DNA from: Nemertoderma westbladi
Taxonomy: Eukaryota; Xenacoelomorpha; Nemertodermatida; Nemertodermatidae
Assembly (NCBI GenBank): GCA_032718475.1
Contig: JAUCBJ010000097.1
Coordinates: 1-64,000, forward strand
Length of the DNA stretch: 64,000 nucleotides
Reading direction: 5' to 3'
Part shown: positions 1 through 11,554 of the stretch, piece after piece
Layout of the letters: every line of letters starts with the position of its first letter
How positions within the stretch are numbered: the stretch's first letter is position 1
The notes under the pieces: generated by a model
Told to the model about the DNA's origin: nothing
The model's database searches: none
What the model saw: only the letters and a program-made list of their open reading frames with translations
Translations under genes and position numbers: made by a program

Positions 1-110
1 AAAGTACAAGATTGTGCACTGGCTGGTCGTCACGACGAAACAAATGTCCTGCAAAGCGGAAGCGGCTTTGTTTTAGTGTCAAGTTTGTGGAAACCAATGG
101 AACATCTCCA
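1..110 (-). mobile_element. LINE reverse-transcriptase C-terminal fragment
   Basis: The first ~105 bases match, with scattered changes, the better preserved LINE fragment at 35097-35215 (both share AAAGTACAAGATT and ATGTCCTGCAAAGCGGA). That copy encodes the C-terminal end of a non-LTR retrotransposon reverse transcriptase on the - strand. The piece is cut by the window edge, has lost its frame and is a relic. Confidence 0.75.
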
Positions 111-1744
111 ATGTAAGAAGTCAATCAATAATATAAAGTTCCTTCGTGCGGCCGTCAATTCAACAATCACAAAATATAAAAATATTTAAATTCCGTGTTT
201 ATATAATATATTGTGTGAGGCCATTTTATTTAGATCTTCAAAACGAATTGACATGAAACATCGATAGGTCAGTGCCATCAATAACAATACAATGATTGTG
301 TTTTGTTATTAAATGAGTTATTTTCATAATAAAATTGATTTTTTCCATTTCATTTGCAACTACTCATTATAAATTCCAATTTCTGAATATCTTTCGCGCC
401 ATAATATTTGCTATTTATCCTTCTGAGAGGCAACATATGTTCTACCATAGAGTAGTGCCACCCTAAAAGCTGCTATAAATACAGTAATAGCTGGGTTGCC
501 TTGACATGGCGTCATTGGCGTCAGTTTGGGTAGCATAGTAGTGCAGTAGAGTTGTGGAGTTATCCCAAATAAAATCGATAATTTCATTTGAATTTCCCAA
601 TTTGGAAGGGTTTTCTCAGTAAATTCGTGGCGTTGCTGGCAGCCACTGTGTGAGACTTAATGTACTGCAGATATACAGTAGATTGGAAAGTTCTACAGAT
701 ATTGAGAATAATTTATTTGAAACAGTTGGAAATACAAGTAAAAATGGGGATCTGATAACGCAATGTAGATTTCTACTAACTTTTTTCACAATATGAAATA
801 AATTTTATAAAATATAAATTATTTTTATTTTTATTGCGCCATGATACACCATTTAGAATAAATTTTGCTATAATATTGTTGTTCTTTGTATAGTCTGATG
901 TTATATACTACAGTATATAACGCAATCATAAATACAAACTTTGCAAGGGAAAATCGCGGACCTATCTGTAACCTGTTCCTTTCCTTTAATTGATAATTAA
1001 AATTATTAATTTTAGCAGATAAATTGGGCTGGGGTTCACTCTTAACGGAAGCTAATTTCATCCCCAACCAATGGAAAAGAGACGCCAATAATTAATGATT
1101 ACCATATAGCTACTAATTACGAGAAAACTTTCGTTTATTGTTTTGGTTCGAATGATGATGATGCTACTGATGCTGCTTTCCCTAAAGTGATAATCAACAC
1201 CGTTAATTCATTGACCGGGACGAGAAATAATTATCCGAGATGGATTTCAGCGGCAATATCCCCCCCCCCTCCCCCCTCCCACCCCGCAACCCCCAGGTAT
1301 CGAGTAATAATAGTCTCACCTCCATTACTAAATAAATGCGTCCTTCCTTCGTTTAAATGTATTATTTACTCCCCTATGAACGATCAATGCGATCCATTAG
1401 ATTTCGATACTACTGGGAAATACCCAATTAAATGTTTTATCGATTTCTTAGGCCGCGAGAATGACCTGTGAATCCGTAATGTGGGAAGAGACTATGGTTT
1501 AAAACCCCCAGAATGGATGTGAGATTGTATAGGATTATCTCATCTCATCACTATTGCTATCGATTACAGCGCGAATGTTTTGAATATTAATAGTTGTATT
1601 ACTTAAGATGTCAGTTTTTATTGTTCAATAAGACATTGTGAGACAGGGGGAGAAACTGGACGCGAAACCCGCCGTGGCGAATTAATATCCCGCCTCAATG
1701 TTAAATTCTCAATTTAGGGAAAGGAGCAGGTTACCGTGGCACGT

Positions 1745-1860
1745 TAATTTAACCAAAACAATAAATTAGTCGCAATAGAACATGTTACAGTTTTATTTTT
1801 GAGAGTAATCAGCTGTTATTTGCGTCGAATTTCCCCTGGAGAGGGATGAATATTTTTAAG
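1745..1860 (+). repeat. Dispersed repeat, copy 1 (inverted relative to 3040-3165)
   Basis: The stretch ending CCCCTGGAGAGGGATGAAT is the reverse complement, with small changes, of a stretch near 3045-3165 (ATTCATCCCTCTCCAGGGG). Both are next to the motif AACCAAAACAATAAA or its complement, which also occurs near 1130-1150. Family unknown. Confidence 0.6.
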
Positions 1861-2854
1861 GCGTCCATTCCCCCCCCCCCCCCCTACCCCCTATCAGGAC
1901 ATTGTGTACATAGTAAGATCAAAGATCCGAATATCACATATTTTTTTTATACAGATATTATTTACATTAGATACTGTACAATACATATCGGTTACAACAG
2001 CCTGTAGGTAGAGTGTAGATCAACAAATATAATGAAAAGTGTTTCGAAAAGTACTTCTTTTCAGACTTAAACAGATCTAAATTTTACAATTTCAATAAAA
2101 ACACCCCAATAATCTTGACATAATTATGTAATTTTTTTGCAACTCCAATAAGGTAAATAGTAATAGATATTATTAAAACACATTATCACATTACATAAAA
2201 ATTAACCATAAAGAACAATATCCAAATCGAACATAGCGAACATCTGTTTTAGTACCTAAAACAGAAACTGAGGTTGTTTCAACACTTCTTATTTATCATT
2301 ATAAGTGAGTTTTATCGCCAAATGATCGTTGCTAGTGCCACTTTCCAACACAAACCACTAACTTCAGCTGCAATGCAGTTATTTTCTTATTAAGCATTAA
2401 GCAATTGCAACGCCACACACTTCAGTGAGTTTTTATTTAAATATTGATTGAAAGATTTTGATATCGTTATTTTTTATAAGTATACGGCTTGGAGACCTAC
2501 TTGGTATTCACAACACCCCACTGCACTCTTCCACTACACTTTATCTCACCACAACAGATTGTTTAATATTCCTGCCTGCCATCTCCACCCCAATCTTAAT
2601 AGAAATATGTTGTAACAACAACCAGAGAGGCCGCCCTTCATACTTATCTGCAGTATGTAGGTGCATCTATCAGTATCTTGTTGCTAATCAGAATTCGAAG
2701 AACATAATTATATTGTCCGAATCTCTGATTTCTGAACTCTTTGATGTGTTTCGAATAATATTAATCAACCAAGTTTCATCAAAAGATATATCAAACACTG
2801 AAACATAATGTGTTTCTTCTTCTCTTTAATTAATTCTTAATATTAATAAGCAGT

Positions 2855-2990
2855 AATTTGGTCTACTGGTGACATTGCCTGGCTTATTCAAATGAGGAGG
2901 CCTTGGTTCAATCATTAGATAGGGTACTACTATTTGGGCTCAGTGCTAAAGCTGCATCCTAGCCCAACCCAGGCTTTCATCCTTGACTGG
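2855..2990 (+). mobile_element. Possible tRNA-derived SINE relic
   Basis: TGGTCTACTGG (about 2859) fits a polymerase III A box and GGTTCAATC (about 2905) a decayed B box, at tRNA-like spacing. The following body contains GGCTTTCATCC, close to the GCCTTTCATCC in the body of the clearer SINE at 44351-44495. The shared body suggests the same family. Heavily diverged. Confidence 0.4.
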
Positions 2991-3039
2991 TCGATAAATG
3001 GGAACTAAAGTATCGGAAACATAGTGGAAGATCGGTGCT

Positions 3040-3165
3040 TTCGACGCAATCAAAATTCATCCCTCTCCAGGGGAAAAGCGACTCAAATAACAAACAGCCG
3101 ATTACTCCTAAATATAATACTGTTAACTGTTTTATTAACTTTCGTTTATTGTTTTGGTTAGAATA
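3040..3165 (-). repeat. Dispersed repeat, copy 2
   Basis: Inverted, diverged copy of the repeat at 1745-1860. The two share the ATTCATCCCTCTCCAGGGG core and a flanking TTTCGTTTATTGTTTTGGTT. Probably a decayed MITE or LINE tail; the family is not recognised. Confidence 0.6.
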
Positions 3166-3535
3166 CAATCTGATGTGACACTGAAGTTTCTTGGCTCGGA
3201 AGATCACCCATGAAGGGAAGAGGCATTCCTCGGCTTAATAACCTGAAAGATTTTCCTATTTATTATTCACAATTCTTAATATTATTATTCAATACGATTA
3301 AAATTATTGTATTTTTTAATTTGAAATTTGTATTTCCTTGATTTTTTAATTTCATAATTTGTAATTTTAATTAATAAGTTGCAGACCATCTCTCCTACAA
3401 GATAAAATCTATATGATTCCATGTTCTAGTTTTGGTTTGTCTATCCGTGGAATAATCTACTTGTCGGATTCCTTGCGGTCTTTTATTTAATTTAATTTAA
3501 TTAATTTTTATTTTTTTGTGTTATCTATCCCGCAG

Positions 3536-3751
3536 GTTGATCAATCGATTCAACAAGGCGATATAAAACAGTTATATTTTGAGGATGGGAAACGAAAGAT
3601 CGACTACATTCTGGTGTACGAGGAGCGAATCCGGAAAGAAACAGAGATTGGTAACGCGGGAGAATCGAAGAAAAAGTACTCAAATCGGAACGCGGGACTC
3701 CGAGCGAAGTTTCTTACGGGGTTGAACGAAGCGGGACTCATGATTGAAGAG
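3536..3751 (+). CDS. ANO7-like: Anoctamin exon 1 (of those visible)
   Basis: Follows acceptor ATCCCGCAG and ends at donor GAG|GTGAGA; 216 bp, phase 0 at both ends. Encodes the start of the cytosolic dimerisation region: KIDYILVYEE, a charged linker, then RAKFLTGLNEAGLMIEE, matching the family pattern of a (I/V)D-(Y/F)-VLV-(Y/W)EE strand and an F-x2-L-x3-GL helix. No start methionine, so at least one exon lies upstream. Confidence 0.88.
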
Positions 3752-4196
3752 GTGAGATTATAGGATGATGTATCGACTCAAAATAAAGGAGATATATTGT
3801 ATACATATTTTATTTTAACTATATTTATTACATGGAAAGGAACAATAAAATAGTTATTAGGGTAATCTTAATCCAGTTATTTAAGGAGTCTCACTGTCAG
3901 TGCACGTTGTGCAACAATATAAGAACACGGTTAATTTAACGTTCGCCATATTTAGGAAAATAAGTTGCTTCAGCCGTTAGGCCAGGGATTACTCACAAAT
4001 CTGATGACTTATTTCCCATGCGGTCCCTGAAAATCCTTATTAATTTATCTTTATCTGTCTTTGTGGTTAAATTTCTGGTTTTTTGTATGGAATGCTTTAT
4101 GCTTTACGTTGTACACTGATGGCATGTGTAATGTGTATATATCTCTACATTATGTAAACGTATGTCTATGTTATTTACTAATTTCTGATTGGTTAG

Positions 4197-4304
4197 GCGG
4201 AAATGAAAGACGACCATAAAAGAATGGTGTTTCAGAAGGTCCACGCGCCATGGGGAGTCATGTGCGACTACGCGGAGGAGTTGAATATGCGGGCGCCGTT
4301 ACAG
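4197..4304 (+). CDS. ANO7-like: Anoctamin exon 2
   Basis: Acceptor TTGGTTAG, donor CAG|GTAACC; 108 bp, phase 0. Encodes FQKVHAPWGVMCDYAEELNM then RAPLQ, the conserved KVHAPW-x5-YAE-x6-PLQ segment of the anoctamin cytosolic domain. Confidence 0.9.
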
Positions 4305-4442
4305 GTAACCAAAGAGTAGTATTTTATTTGGCGGTATATTGTTTACAATGAACTAAAGTAAACTAACTTATTTGAAAATAAATATGACCTAAGTATTTGA
4401 ACCATTATTGCCCTATATCAATACAAATTAATTGTATTTCAG

Positions 4443-4579
4443 AAAAATCCGGTTTCACAAATACGTTGGTCCGAACACGTTTTCCGTAGATGCCACATAC
4501 CTAACATCATGTCACTTAGGATGCCTTATGACGTCATCAACTACTATACATGTCAATTCCGGAAAGATAAAATGTCACG
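4443..4579 (+). CDS. ANO7-like: Anoctamin exon 3
   Basis: Acceptor TTGTATTTCAG; donor CACG|GTTGGT; 137 bp, leaving two bases (CG) that complete an Arg codon with the first base of exon 4. Encodes IPNIM ... NYYTCQFRKDKMSR, the family segment before the R-F-x-G-x(4)-FF motif. The phase match across the following 22.7-kb intron supports the model. Confidence 0.88.
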
Positions 4580-5139
4580 GTTGGTATTTGATTATAATGA
4601 TTGATATTTACCTGGATGGAGTGAGATACAGTAATTATTTAGAGAAGGTTTAGCTACACCTAATGAGGCATTAATCATCGGTTCTCCCCTGTTTTGAGTT
4701 CATATTTCTGCAATATGAGATAGAAATATAGGTGACAGTGGTATGTCGTTATGGGAAAGTGATTGTTTGATTGCCTCTTTATATTTTACGTGCAACTCTT
4801 ATCTACAAAAAAGACATTTCAGTATTATTTCATTCAGTACGGAAGTAATGTATACTTTACAGCACTATGAAACTGAACATGGGACGTGAGATTGCTTAGA
4901 TCAATCAATACGGCACTTTTGCAAGGCCTAATATATAATTTTTCATTTTTTTTTATTAATTGGGAAATTTTGCACAATTTTCTAATTTTCGCTCATTTTT
5001 GTGTATGTTTTGAGATCGTTTGGCGATTTTGCACACCTAGCCGATTCAATTTGGAAAAAACTGTTTTTCAACCCGCCCTATAAATACAAAGTTCCCGGAT
5101 CAATGAATCCGAGTAGAGCGTAACAGAAGTCGAGGGAAC

Positions 5140-7492
5140 TTGGTTAGCCACTACTACTACACGGCCTCGCCAGTCTGGGCCATCCCGGCCTCGCCAGTCC
5201 TAGCCTCCCCGGTATCGCTTGTTCCGGATTCGCCAGTCCGGGCCGCAACAGCATCACCAGTTCAGGCCTCTGCGACCACGCCAGTACTGGCCTCCCACGG
5301 TAATGGAAAACAGCCTTTAATTATAAACTCACGCAACATGAAGATCTGCCATATGAACGTTAGATCAATTAATAACAAGGCTGAATATATTCGTGATTAT
5401 ATTCAGGAATATGATATTGACGTGTTTGCAATTACAGAGTCTTGGCTATATGGATCACTGGATGATATTCCGTGTGAGAATTGTAAGCGGATTCAATTCC
5501 CTATATTACCCACCCAGAAATGGGACCAGTGGCATTTCACCAATATAGTTGGCGATGCGAGATTACAAATAATAATCTCGCCTCATAACCAACTCGGGGG
5601 GGGGGGGGGGGGACACACGCCCTAAGCCACAGAGAGAGGTGAGAGGTCAAACCACCTCAGAGGGAGAACCCAGCTAGTCGAGGCTAGCAGCAGGGGGTAA
5701 CACCTACAGGGAGTGCCAAAGTGACAATTAGTATATAAGCCAATAGCGGGCAGGGATGCACGTGGGGAAAGATAGAAGGGCATCCATTGGGTAGCAAAGG
5801 CCAGAGTAGTGTAGAGGTGAAATCAATATGTATGTGTAGCAATCATATAGTTACTCTGATTACTGATTTACCCGTCAGTTCATTAATCACACAGTTGCGG
5901 ACCGGCAATAGTTTTGACCGTCATTTCATATACTGCTGTCATTAATCTGTGTTGCAATTTCTATTATTATTTGTCATACATACTGTGCTATTATCACTGG
6001 AAACATTAATACCGAGAAACACAAACTTTGTTATTTTCCTGAACGGCCTTCGGCCAAAGATATTAGTTCAGCAGCCCAGCAGCGAAGTGACGCGTACAAC
6101 CTTATCCAGTCGGGATCATATAACTCAATCCCGTCACAAGAATATCCTCTCCAACAATACTGGTTACAGTATGAAACATTATCCTAGGATCAAGAGTGAA
6201 GTGGCGTCAATTGGCGGTGGAGTAGCTTGTATTTTTAAGGATGAACTGAAGCTAAGAGACCAAGCTAATAAATCTAATAAATGGCACCATGGTAAATTGA
6301 TATATATGTCGTTTGAGTACATGGAATTCCGTTTTTCGGGTACAGATAACTGTCAGTTTTTTATGGTAATTATATACAGAATTTGTCCCTCTGTAAAGAA
6401 CAAGCTAACTGTAGCGACATTTATCAACGAGTTTTCTGAATTTCTGCAAGATCTAGTAATAAATCCAGGCGAATTGAATATGCTGGGTGATTTTAACTTT
6501 CACGTTAATGATCTCAATGATAGCGAAGCAACACAGTTTTTGGACGTATGTGAATGTTTTGGCTTGCATCAACTTGTCACTAAACCAACTCATAGATCTG
6601 GAAACACATTGGACTTATTACTTGTCCGAGATGTGTCTTTATCGAGATTGAACAACATATTAGTTGAAGATATTGGTTTATCTGACCACTATCTGATATC
6701 CTTTGATATGACCTTCAAAAAACCGGATTCATTAGCGCTGAAAAGGTGGTGTAGAGATCTAAATGGGATCAATATGAATAGATTCGTTTCTGATCTTCAA
6801 TGGAGCACGAGTAATCTTTGAGCAGGGAACATTAATGACGATCACTCAATTGATACCATTGTAGCCAACTATGAAGAAACTCTCATTAGTTTATTGGATT
6901 CGCATGCACCTCTACAGCACCTCTGAAACGAGCAAACCAGCCATTATGGTACAATGCTGAGATTGCTAATGCTAAAAGGAAAAGACAGCGGTTAGAGAGG
7001 CAATATAGAAAATCGAAGTTGGAAGTCCATAAGTTTGCTTTCCGCGAGCAGTGTATTGTTATCAGCAATATGATTTCAGCAGCTAAGAAGGATTATTACT
7101 CTTCTGCGGTGCGTCGGAATGGTGGGAATCAACGACAATTATTTAAGGTTGTAAACAAACTTGTTACGACTAATTTGAGTGGTATTCTACCACAACGAGA
7201 TAGTGACGAGGCACTGGCAAATAACTTTGCTGATTTCTTCGAAAACAAGATTGAAACTATACATTCTGAATTGTCTGGGTGCGATGAGAATATGTTTAGC
7301 GAAGATAGTAGTGAATCAACGGTAAATAACTCTACTCAACAAACTTTTTCTGGTACACCTCTTACAGAGCTTCAGCCAGTCACAGTTGAGGATGTGGAAC
7401 TACTGATAAAAGATGTAAACTTAAAAACGGGCCCATCTGATCCACTTCCTTCGAAGATGCTCAGAGGATCCATGAGTGTTCTATTACCATTA
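5140..7492 (+). pseudogene. CR1/L2-like LINE, broken endonuclease and partial ORF2
   Basis: A non-LTR retrotransposon relic in the sense orientation of the host gene. Around 5338 it encodes ICHMNVRSI-N-K followed by DVFAITESWL, the N-terminal motifs of the apurinic-type endonuclease. The domain resumes near 6180 with GGGVACIF, then GDFNFHVND, a THRSGNTLDLLL stretch and SDHYLISFDM, which includes the catalytic SDH. A further segment in another frame (about 6925-7490) carries the linker before the reverse transcriptase, including PWYNAEI-like residues and KTGPSDPLPSKML. The rest of the reverse transcriptase is missing: sequence stops at a palindrome at 7493. Between about 5500 and 6130 unrelated sequence with a G16 run interrupts the endonuclease. 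Frameshifts and this interruption make it dead. Clade assignment rests on motifs only. Confidence 0.82.
5500..6130. mobile_element. Unidentified insertion inside the LINE endonuclease
   Basis: Sequence between the ITESWL and GGGVACIF halves of the endonuclease is not LINE-like. It contains a 16-base G run at about 5597 and GC-richer sequence to about 5770, with no recognised protein. The edges are approximate because the reading frame is lost on both sides. It may be a solo LTR or a SINE-like insertion; no target duplication was identified by eye. Confidence 0.45.
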
Positions 7493-7567
7493 TTGGTACA
7501 CCAAAATTAGGGCGTGGTACTTTTTCAAAATTTGAATAAGTGCCACTCCCTAATTTTGGTGCACCAA
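7493..7567. repeat. 28-bp inverted repeat hairpin truncating the LINE
   Basis: Arms 7493-7520 and 7540-7567 are reverse complements at 25 of 28 positions, around a 19-base AT-rich loop. Each arm contains CACCAAAATTAGGG or its complement. It sits exactly where LINE coding similarity ends. Confidence 0.85.
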
Positions 7568-8073
7568 AAATGCCGAACCACTAAGTCTTCAGGCTTCGAT
7601 AATATTTTCAATCGATTCAGCGGTCTAGAAAACCTATAAAAACGCGTTGAAATCAACAGATGGGGGCTTTTTCCGAACATCGTATTTTTTAAAATTTGAA
7701 GAGCCACGCCCACTTCTTAGGTGCACGAAAAATAGCATCCAGTTCAATTTTCGGAAATGGAATATAATTACATTCGATTCAGCGTAGTGAAAAACCTACT
7801 AATGCTAGCCAACAATGCCACACTATCAGTTTTTAGAATATAAAAAAAAATTATTTTTGTCCTGGGACTACTTCTATTTTTCATGAAAATTATTATACCC
7901 ACCTTATGAAATTTTCATTTTTTGGATTTGAAAATGTTCTTCGATAATTTTTTCACCTACAGCCCAAATTTCGTAGGATTTTATTGGATAATTACAAAAA
8001 TACAGCGGGGGGGCCGAATCGACCCCCGCCAGTGCTGCTAATGGTCTAAACACCCCAGTGGTAATATGGTTAA
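7568..8073. other. AT-rich non-coding spacer
   Basis: No gene seen. GGTGCACGAAAAATAG at about 7720 loosely echoes the GGTGCACCAAAAAT at 7558, so a diverged inverted-repeat element may extend through here. Confidence 0.4.
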
Positions 8074-9598
8074 GGGGAGATGGTACCCCAGAACTTTTCA
8101 AATATTGAAAATTTTCGAAATTGTTTTTTATTAATTCTAAATCAGAATTTAACGTAGATTTCAGAAATCAAATTCCTAACATCACATCATAAGCTTAAGT
8201 TGTCTGTTTTTCTGTTTGTCTGTCTATTGGTCTGTTTTTCTGTTTGTCAACAAAATATAAAAATGTACACATCCTAATTAAAATCATTGCTACATGGGTT
8301 TTCGTGGTCGCGAATTTCATTTCCGGGGTCAGTTTTCAAATTTGACGAAATCTAGTTTCTCTGTCTGTTTGTCCGTCTGTCGGTCTGTCTGTCAAAAACA
8401 TAACGAATCACACTACGTAACTAAAATTTTCACTGTAGGGGTTTTTAAGGTCGGTGATTTCATTTCTGGTGTTATCTTTCCTGTTTGGAGGAGTCTATTA
8501 TGCCTGTATATTTGTCTGTCAGTCGATCTGTCTGTCAAGAAAGACATCAGACAGACTTAAACAGACAGTCTAGGTTCAAGCAATTATTAAAAATGACATG
8601 GGAAATGAAATCAGCGTCTAGGAAGACAACCATATCAGAAATTATAGTAAAGTGATGTGTTTACTTATATTTTATCTGTGACACCGACAGTAAGTCAAAC
8701 AGACAGACAGACAGACAGATAGACATACAGACAGTCCAAATGTCATCAAACATTAAAGCATGTATTAGAAATGAAATCAGCGACTAGGAAAACCCCCATA
8801 TCTGAAATTTTATTCAGGTGACATGCCTCCTTATATTTTGACTGACAGACAGACAGACATAAAAACAGACAAACAGACATTCTAGGTTCAGTCAAATATT
8901 AAAATTGACATGGAAATGGAATCAGCGACTAGGAAAATCCCCATATCATAAATTATAGTAAAGTGGTGTGCTTACTTATTTATTGTCTGTGAGATTGACA
9001 GTCAGACAGAAAGAATGACAGACAAACAGACAGACAGGCATTCCAGATATCATCAAACATTAAAACAGATATCAGAAATGAATTCAGCGACTACGAAAAC
9101 CCTTAAATTGTAAATTTGGTTCGCTGGAGTAGTTTATTATATTTTGGCTTATTTTTGAAATTTCCCGCGTTTTACATAAAATTAGCGGGAAGGTTTGAAA
9201 ACTTAAAATGCGTTTTTCTCGACATCTTATTTTTCGTTAAATTTAGAAATAAATGCACCTTTTTCTCGACAACGGCTTGATGGAATTGGCTGAAATTTTC
9301 GCAGCAGGTTTGTTGTATTGAGACACAATTGTGGAACCTCTAAAAACTATGTTTAAAACAATTATCAAATGTATTTATTTCTAATATAAACCTCGAAAAT
9401 TTGTCATTTTTTGGTTTTTGGTGCAATTAAGTGACCCTCAAACAAAGACACAGAAAACATTTTTTTTAGGTTCCAGGTGTGTCTCGATAGTTACTCCGCC
9501 ATTCTGGAAATTTTCATGAAATTCCATCTTGTAGAACCAGCGTAATGAGTGGTTAATAGTAAAATGTATATGGGGATAGCCTGGGGTACCATCTCCCC
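8074..9598. mobile_element. Candidate non-autonomous element with 18-bp terminal inverted repeats
   Basis: GGGGAGATGGTACCCCAG at 8074-8091 is exactly repeated in reverse complement at 9581-9598. The interior has no transposase frame. It holds CAGA/TCTG-rich tracts and about six copies of a degenerate unit in two orientations. No clear target-site duplication is visible, so the exact borders are uncertain. Confidence 0.6.
8200..9110. repeat. Degenerate repeat units with TCTG/CAGA tracts in opposite orientation
   Basis: Left part (about 8200-8560) carries TCTGTCTGT tracts and two units reading GGGTTTT ... GATTTCATTTC. Right part (about 8590-9110) carries four units starting GAAATG(A/G)A(A/T)TCAGCG at about 8603, 8769, 8914 and 9075, each followed by CAGACAGACAG tracts. 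The right units are reverse complements of the left ones, so the block is a large imperfect palindrome of tandem units 145-171 bp apart. Confidence 0.75.
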
Positions 9599-9600
9599 CC

Positions 9601-9659
9601 ACAACTCCCTATCCCCCATGACTTTCGCATGATTATCTGCATCTTCAAGGCCAGTTTCG

Positions 9660-9660
<1 letters not shown>
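9601..9660 (-). mobile_element. LINE reverse-transcriptase C-terminal scrap
   Basis: ACAACTCCCTATC ... CATGAC ... GCATCTTCAAGGCCAGT matches 34972-35030, the end of the reverse-transcriptase frame at 34931-35707. A short relic. Confidence 0.7.
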
Positions 9661-9662
<2 letters not shown>

Positions 9663-9697
<35 letters not shown>

Positions 9698-9790
9698 ATA
9701 TAGCGCTCTTCTGAGCCAGTTTCAGAGCGCTTAAAAAATAAATATAAAAGTTATAATCATAAAAATTAAAAAACATGGATGTGATTAATC
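9663..9790 (-). mobile_element. LINE/SINE 3' end with (AAT)n tail
   Basis: An (ATT)n microsatellite (9663-9694) is followed by AGCGCTCT ... AGAGCGCT, an 8-bp stem with a short loop. Read on the - strand this is a hairpin followed by an (AAT)n tail, the arrangement seen at 3' ends of many CR1/L2/RTE-type LINEs and their SINEs. Which family is not clear. Confidence 0.5.
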
Positions 9791-10224
9791 TTTGATCCAT
9801 CGTCGACTGAGTCACCGTCTGTGTCCGTTCAGTTTTACTGAACACTGTCGCCGTATTTTCTTTGCTAATTTTCTGTAAAATGTCTTCTATAGGACGTATG
9901 GAATACAGTCTGACACGTTAAACAATTTATTTACATACAGTAGCTAGTCCCGTTACTTCAAACTGCACGCACGCATTATGGAAACACGGGCTGATTATTG
10001 AATAAAGCAGCACGCATTAATATAAATGGAAATAATACATTCTGGAATACGGTAATTTAAGTTGTTTCCATGTCATTGATTACTTTGCAGCGTCCCGTCC
10101 TATATGCCGCAACGCTGCAAAGTAGTACTTTGCAGCGTTACGAGTAATTCACCAGAACGCTGTTAAGAATTGACATAATGTAACAAAATAATTTAAAAGA
10201 GTCAACATTAAGTAATGTAAATAA

Positions 10225-10365
10225 TTGATAATGAAGGGGCATCTTCAGGAAAGTCATGGGCTGTCCACCACGCCTATTTTCTCCATGGGACTGCGAAAGC
10301 ACAGGATTGAGCCCATGCTGGACCTAACGGCGAAAGCAAAAGCAAAGCAACCAATGAGACACCTC
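10225..10365 (-). mobile_element. LINE fragment split by BEL element A (left part)
   Basis: AGTCATGGGCTGTCC and the following sequence match 35049 onwards, with GAGACACCTC corresponding to GAGTCACCTC in the uninterrupted copy (35189-35199). Its continuation, starting ACCTCCAATGTTA, is found beyond BEL A at 27216. The unbroken copy therefore shows the empty site. Confidence 0.85.
10361..10365 (+). repeat. Target-site duplication of BEL A, left (ACCTC)
   Basis: ACCTC directly precedes the 5' LTR and is repeated at 27216-27220 after the 3' LTR. The intact LINE copy near 35195 has a single ACCTC here. Confidence 0.93.
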
Positions 10366-11554
10366 TGTAAAAGCTTTTGCGTAATTAGCCGGTTATTTTC
10401 CCGTAAAGTACTCTGTAGTTGGTTTACCAGGCATAAAAAGGCCGTGTCCTTACTGTACTGGTGTTTTAAAGGACATAAAAGTCATTTCTTCTGTATGTGT
10501 ACTTTAAAGGACATAATCCGTAATTTCGTGACGCAATAGCTGGATACTCTTGAAAACAGTGTCGCTACCATGACGACGGCTAGCAGCTGATATTGCCACG
10601 TCGACAGTTCTTTGTTTCTTTGTTCTCTCGTTGTTCGGTTAACCAATCAGAGCGTTTTTATGGCTCTTGTACAGAAATTTCCGAGAAATCACGTAATGCA
10701 TTATGGGCAGTGTTATCATTCAGTCCTGAGCCAAGGAAGAACGGCTTTGGAGTATTTTGTGCTTTTCTGCTTTAGCCTTACACTAGTAGGCTTAATTATA
10801 AGGACATATATCCGTTATCTGGGTAACTCAATGTTATCTGCACTGGTTAACACTGGTTAACTGGCCCATACTGTGCAACTTAACTTAACATTACTGCTTT
10901 GCTGTCGGTTATTCATTATATTTGTTGATGAATTATTATATTTGGAATAACGAGAAATAACCCCGAAACCCAATATTCTTGATATACCGAAGGTAAGAGA
11001 GAAAGGTTACATATAACGATTGCGACTTATGTTAAAGTGGTTTGAAGTGAATCTAATGTTATTTGATAGACCCTACATGAGTCGGTCTGTGTTCCTTTTA
11101 TATGTGACTAAAATCAGTGAAGATCGGCAGATTAGTGTGCAGTATTGTGCAGCATTGTGTATGAGTGAGACTGATAACGAAGCATTTCCTAAAGAATGCG
11201 CCATATATGTGAATTGTAACTAAGCCATATCGTTGTGAGTAGTTTAAGTCATAACTCTGTTTATATAGACAGAGCGCCACGTCCTAAAGGAACTGTTAAT
11301 ATTCCCCGAAGGTGAATAATATTGTCAGAGATTATATAATACTGTCAGTCGAATAATACATTAGGCTTACATAGCAATACGATTAAGCCGTCGAAGTCAA
11401 TCTCCCGGGTATATCCAACGGGTGAATGATCGCGCACAGATTGGTTTCAACTAGTGTAGTGAATCAAATACTTGTCAGAGGCTAAAGCGATTTATTATCT
11501 AGAAGACATCCTAATTTGGCGGGTTAAACTGCCAAAGGTCTGAAAGCGCGAACA
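10366..11554 (+). repeat. BEL A 5' LTR
   Basis: 1189 bp, begins TGTAAAAGC and ends GCGAACA. It matches the 3' LTR over its whole length once the nested transposon is removed; the only mismatch I noticed is C at 11231 against A at 22158. A CCAATCAGAG promoter-type motif lies near 10646. Small frames inside are identical in both LTRs because of recent duplication, not coding. Confidence 0.93.

Larger units (their letters stand above)
111..3535. other. Non-coding stretch upstream of first visible anoctamin exon
   Basis: No convincing coding region. It contains poly-C runs near 1259 and 1870, a dispersed repeat in opposite orientations (about 1745-1860 and 3040-3165), a possible tRNA-derived SINE near 2855, and otherwise AT-rich sequence. 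Short open frames here have no recognisable similarity and look like chance. It is probably an intron of the anoctamin gene, because the exon at 3536 starts inside the cytosolic domain with no start codon. Confidence 0.6.

Noticed and set aside
831-1088. Short - strand frame at the window start
   Set aside because: No similarity, AT-rich, and no splice or start context supporting it.
5140-5625. 161-codon frame with Ala/Ser/Pro repeats as a host gene
   Set aside because: Its second half encodes LINE endonuclease motifs and it ends in a G run; the first half is probably LINE 5' region.
10612-10860. Small frames in the BEL LTR, preserved between copies (also 21539-21787)
   Set aside because: The identity is due to recent LTR duplication; BEL B's LTR does not keep the frame.
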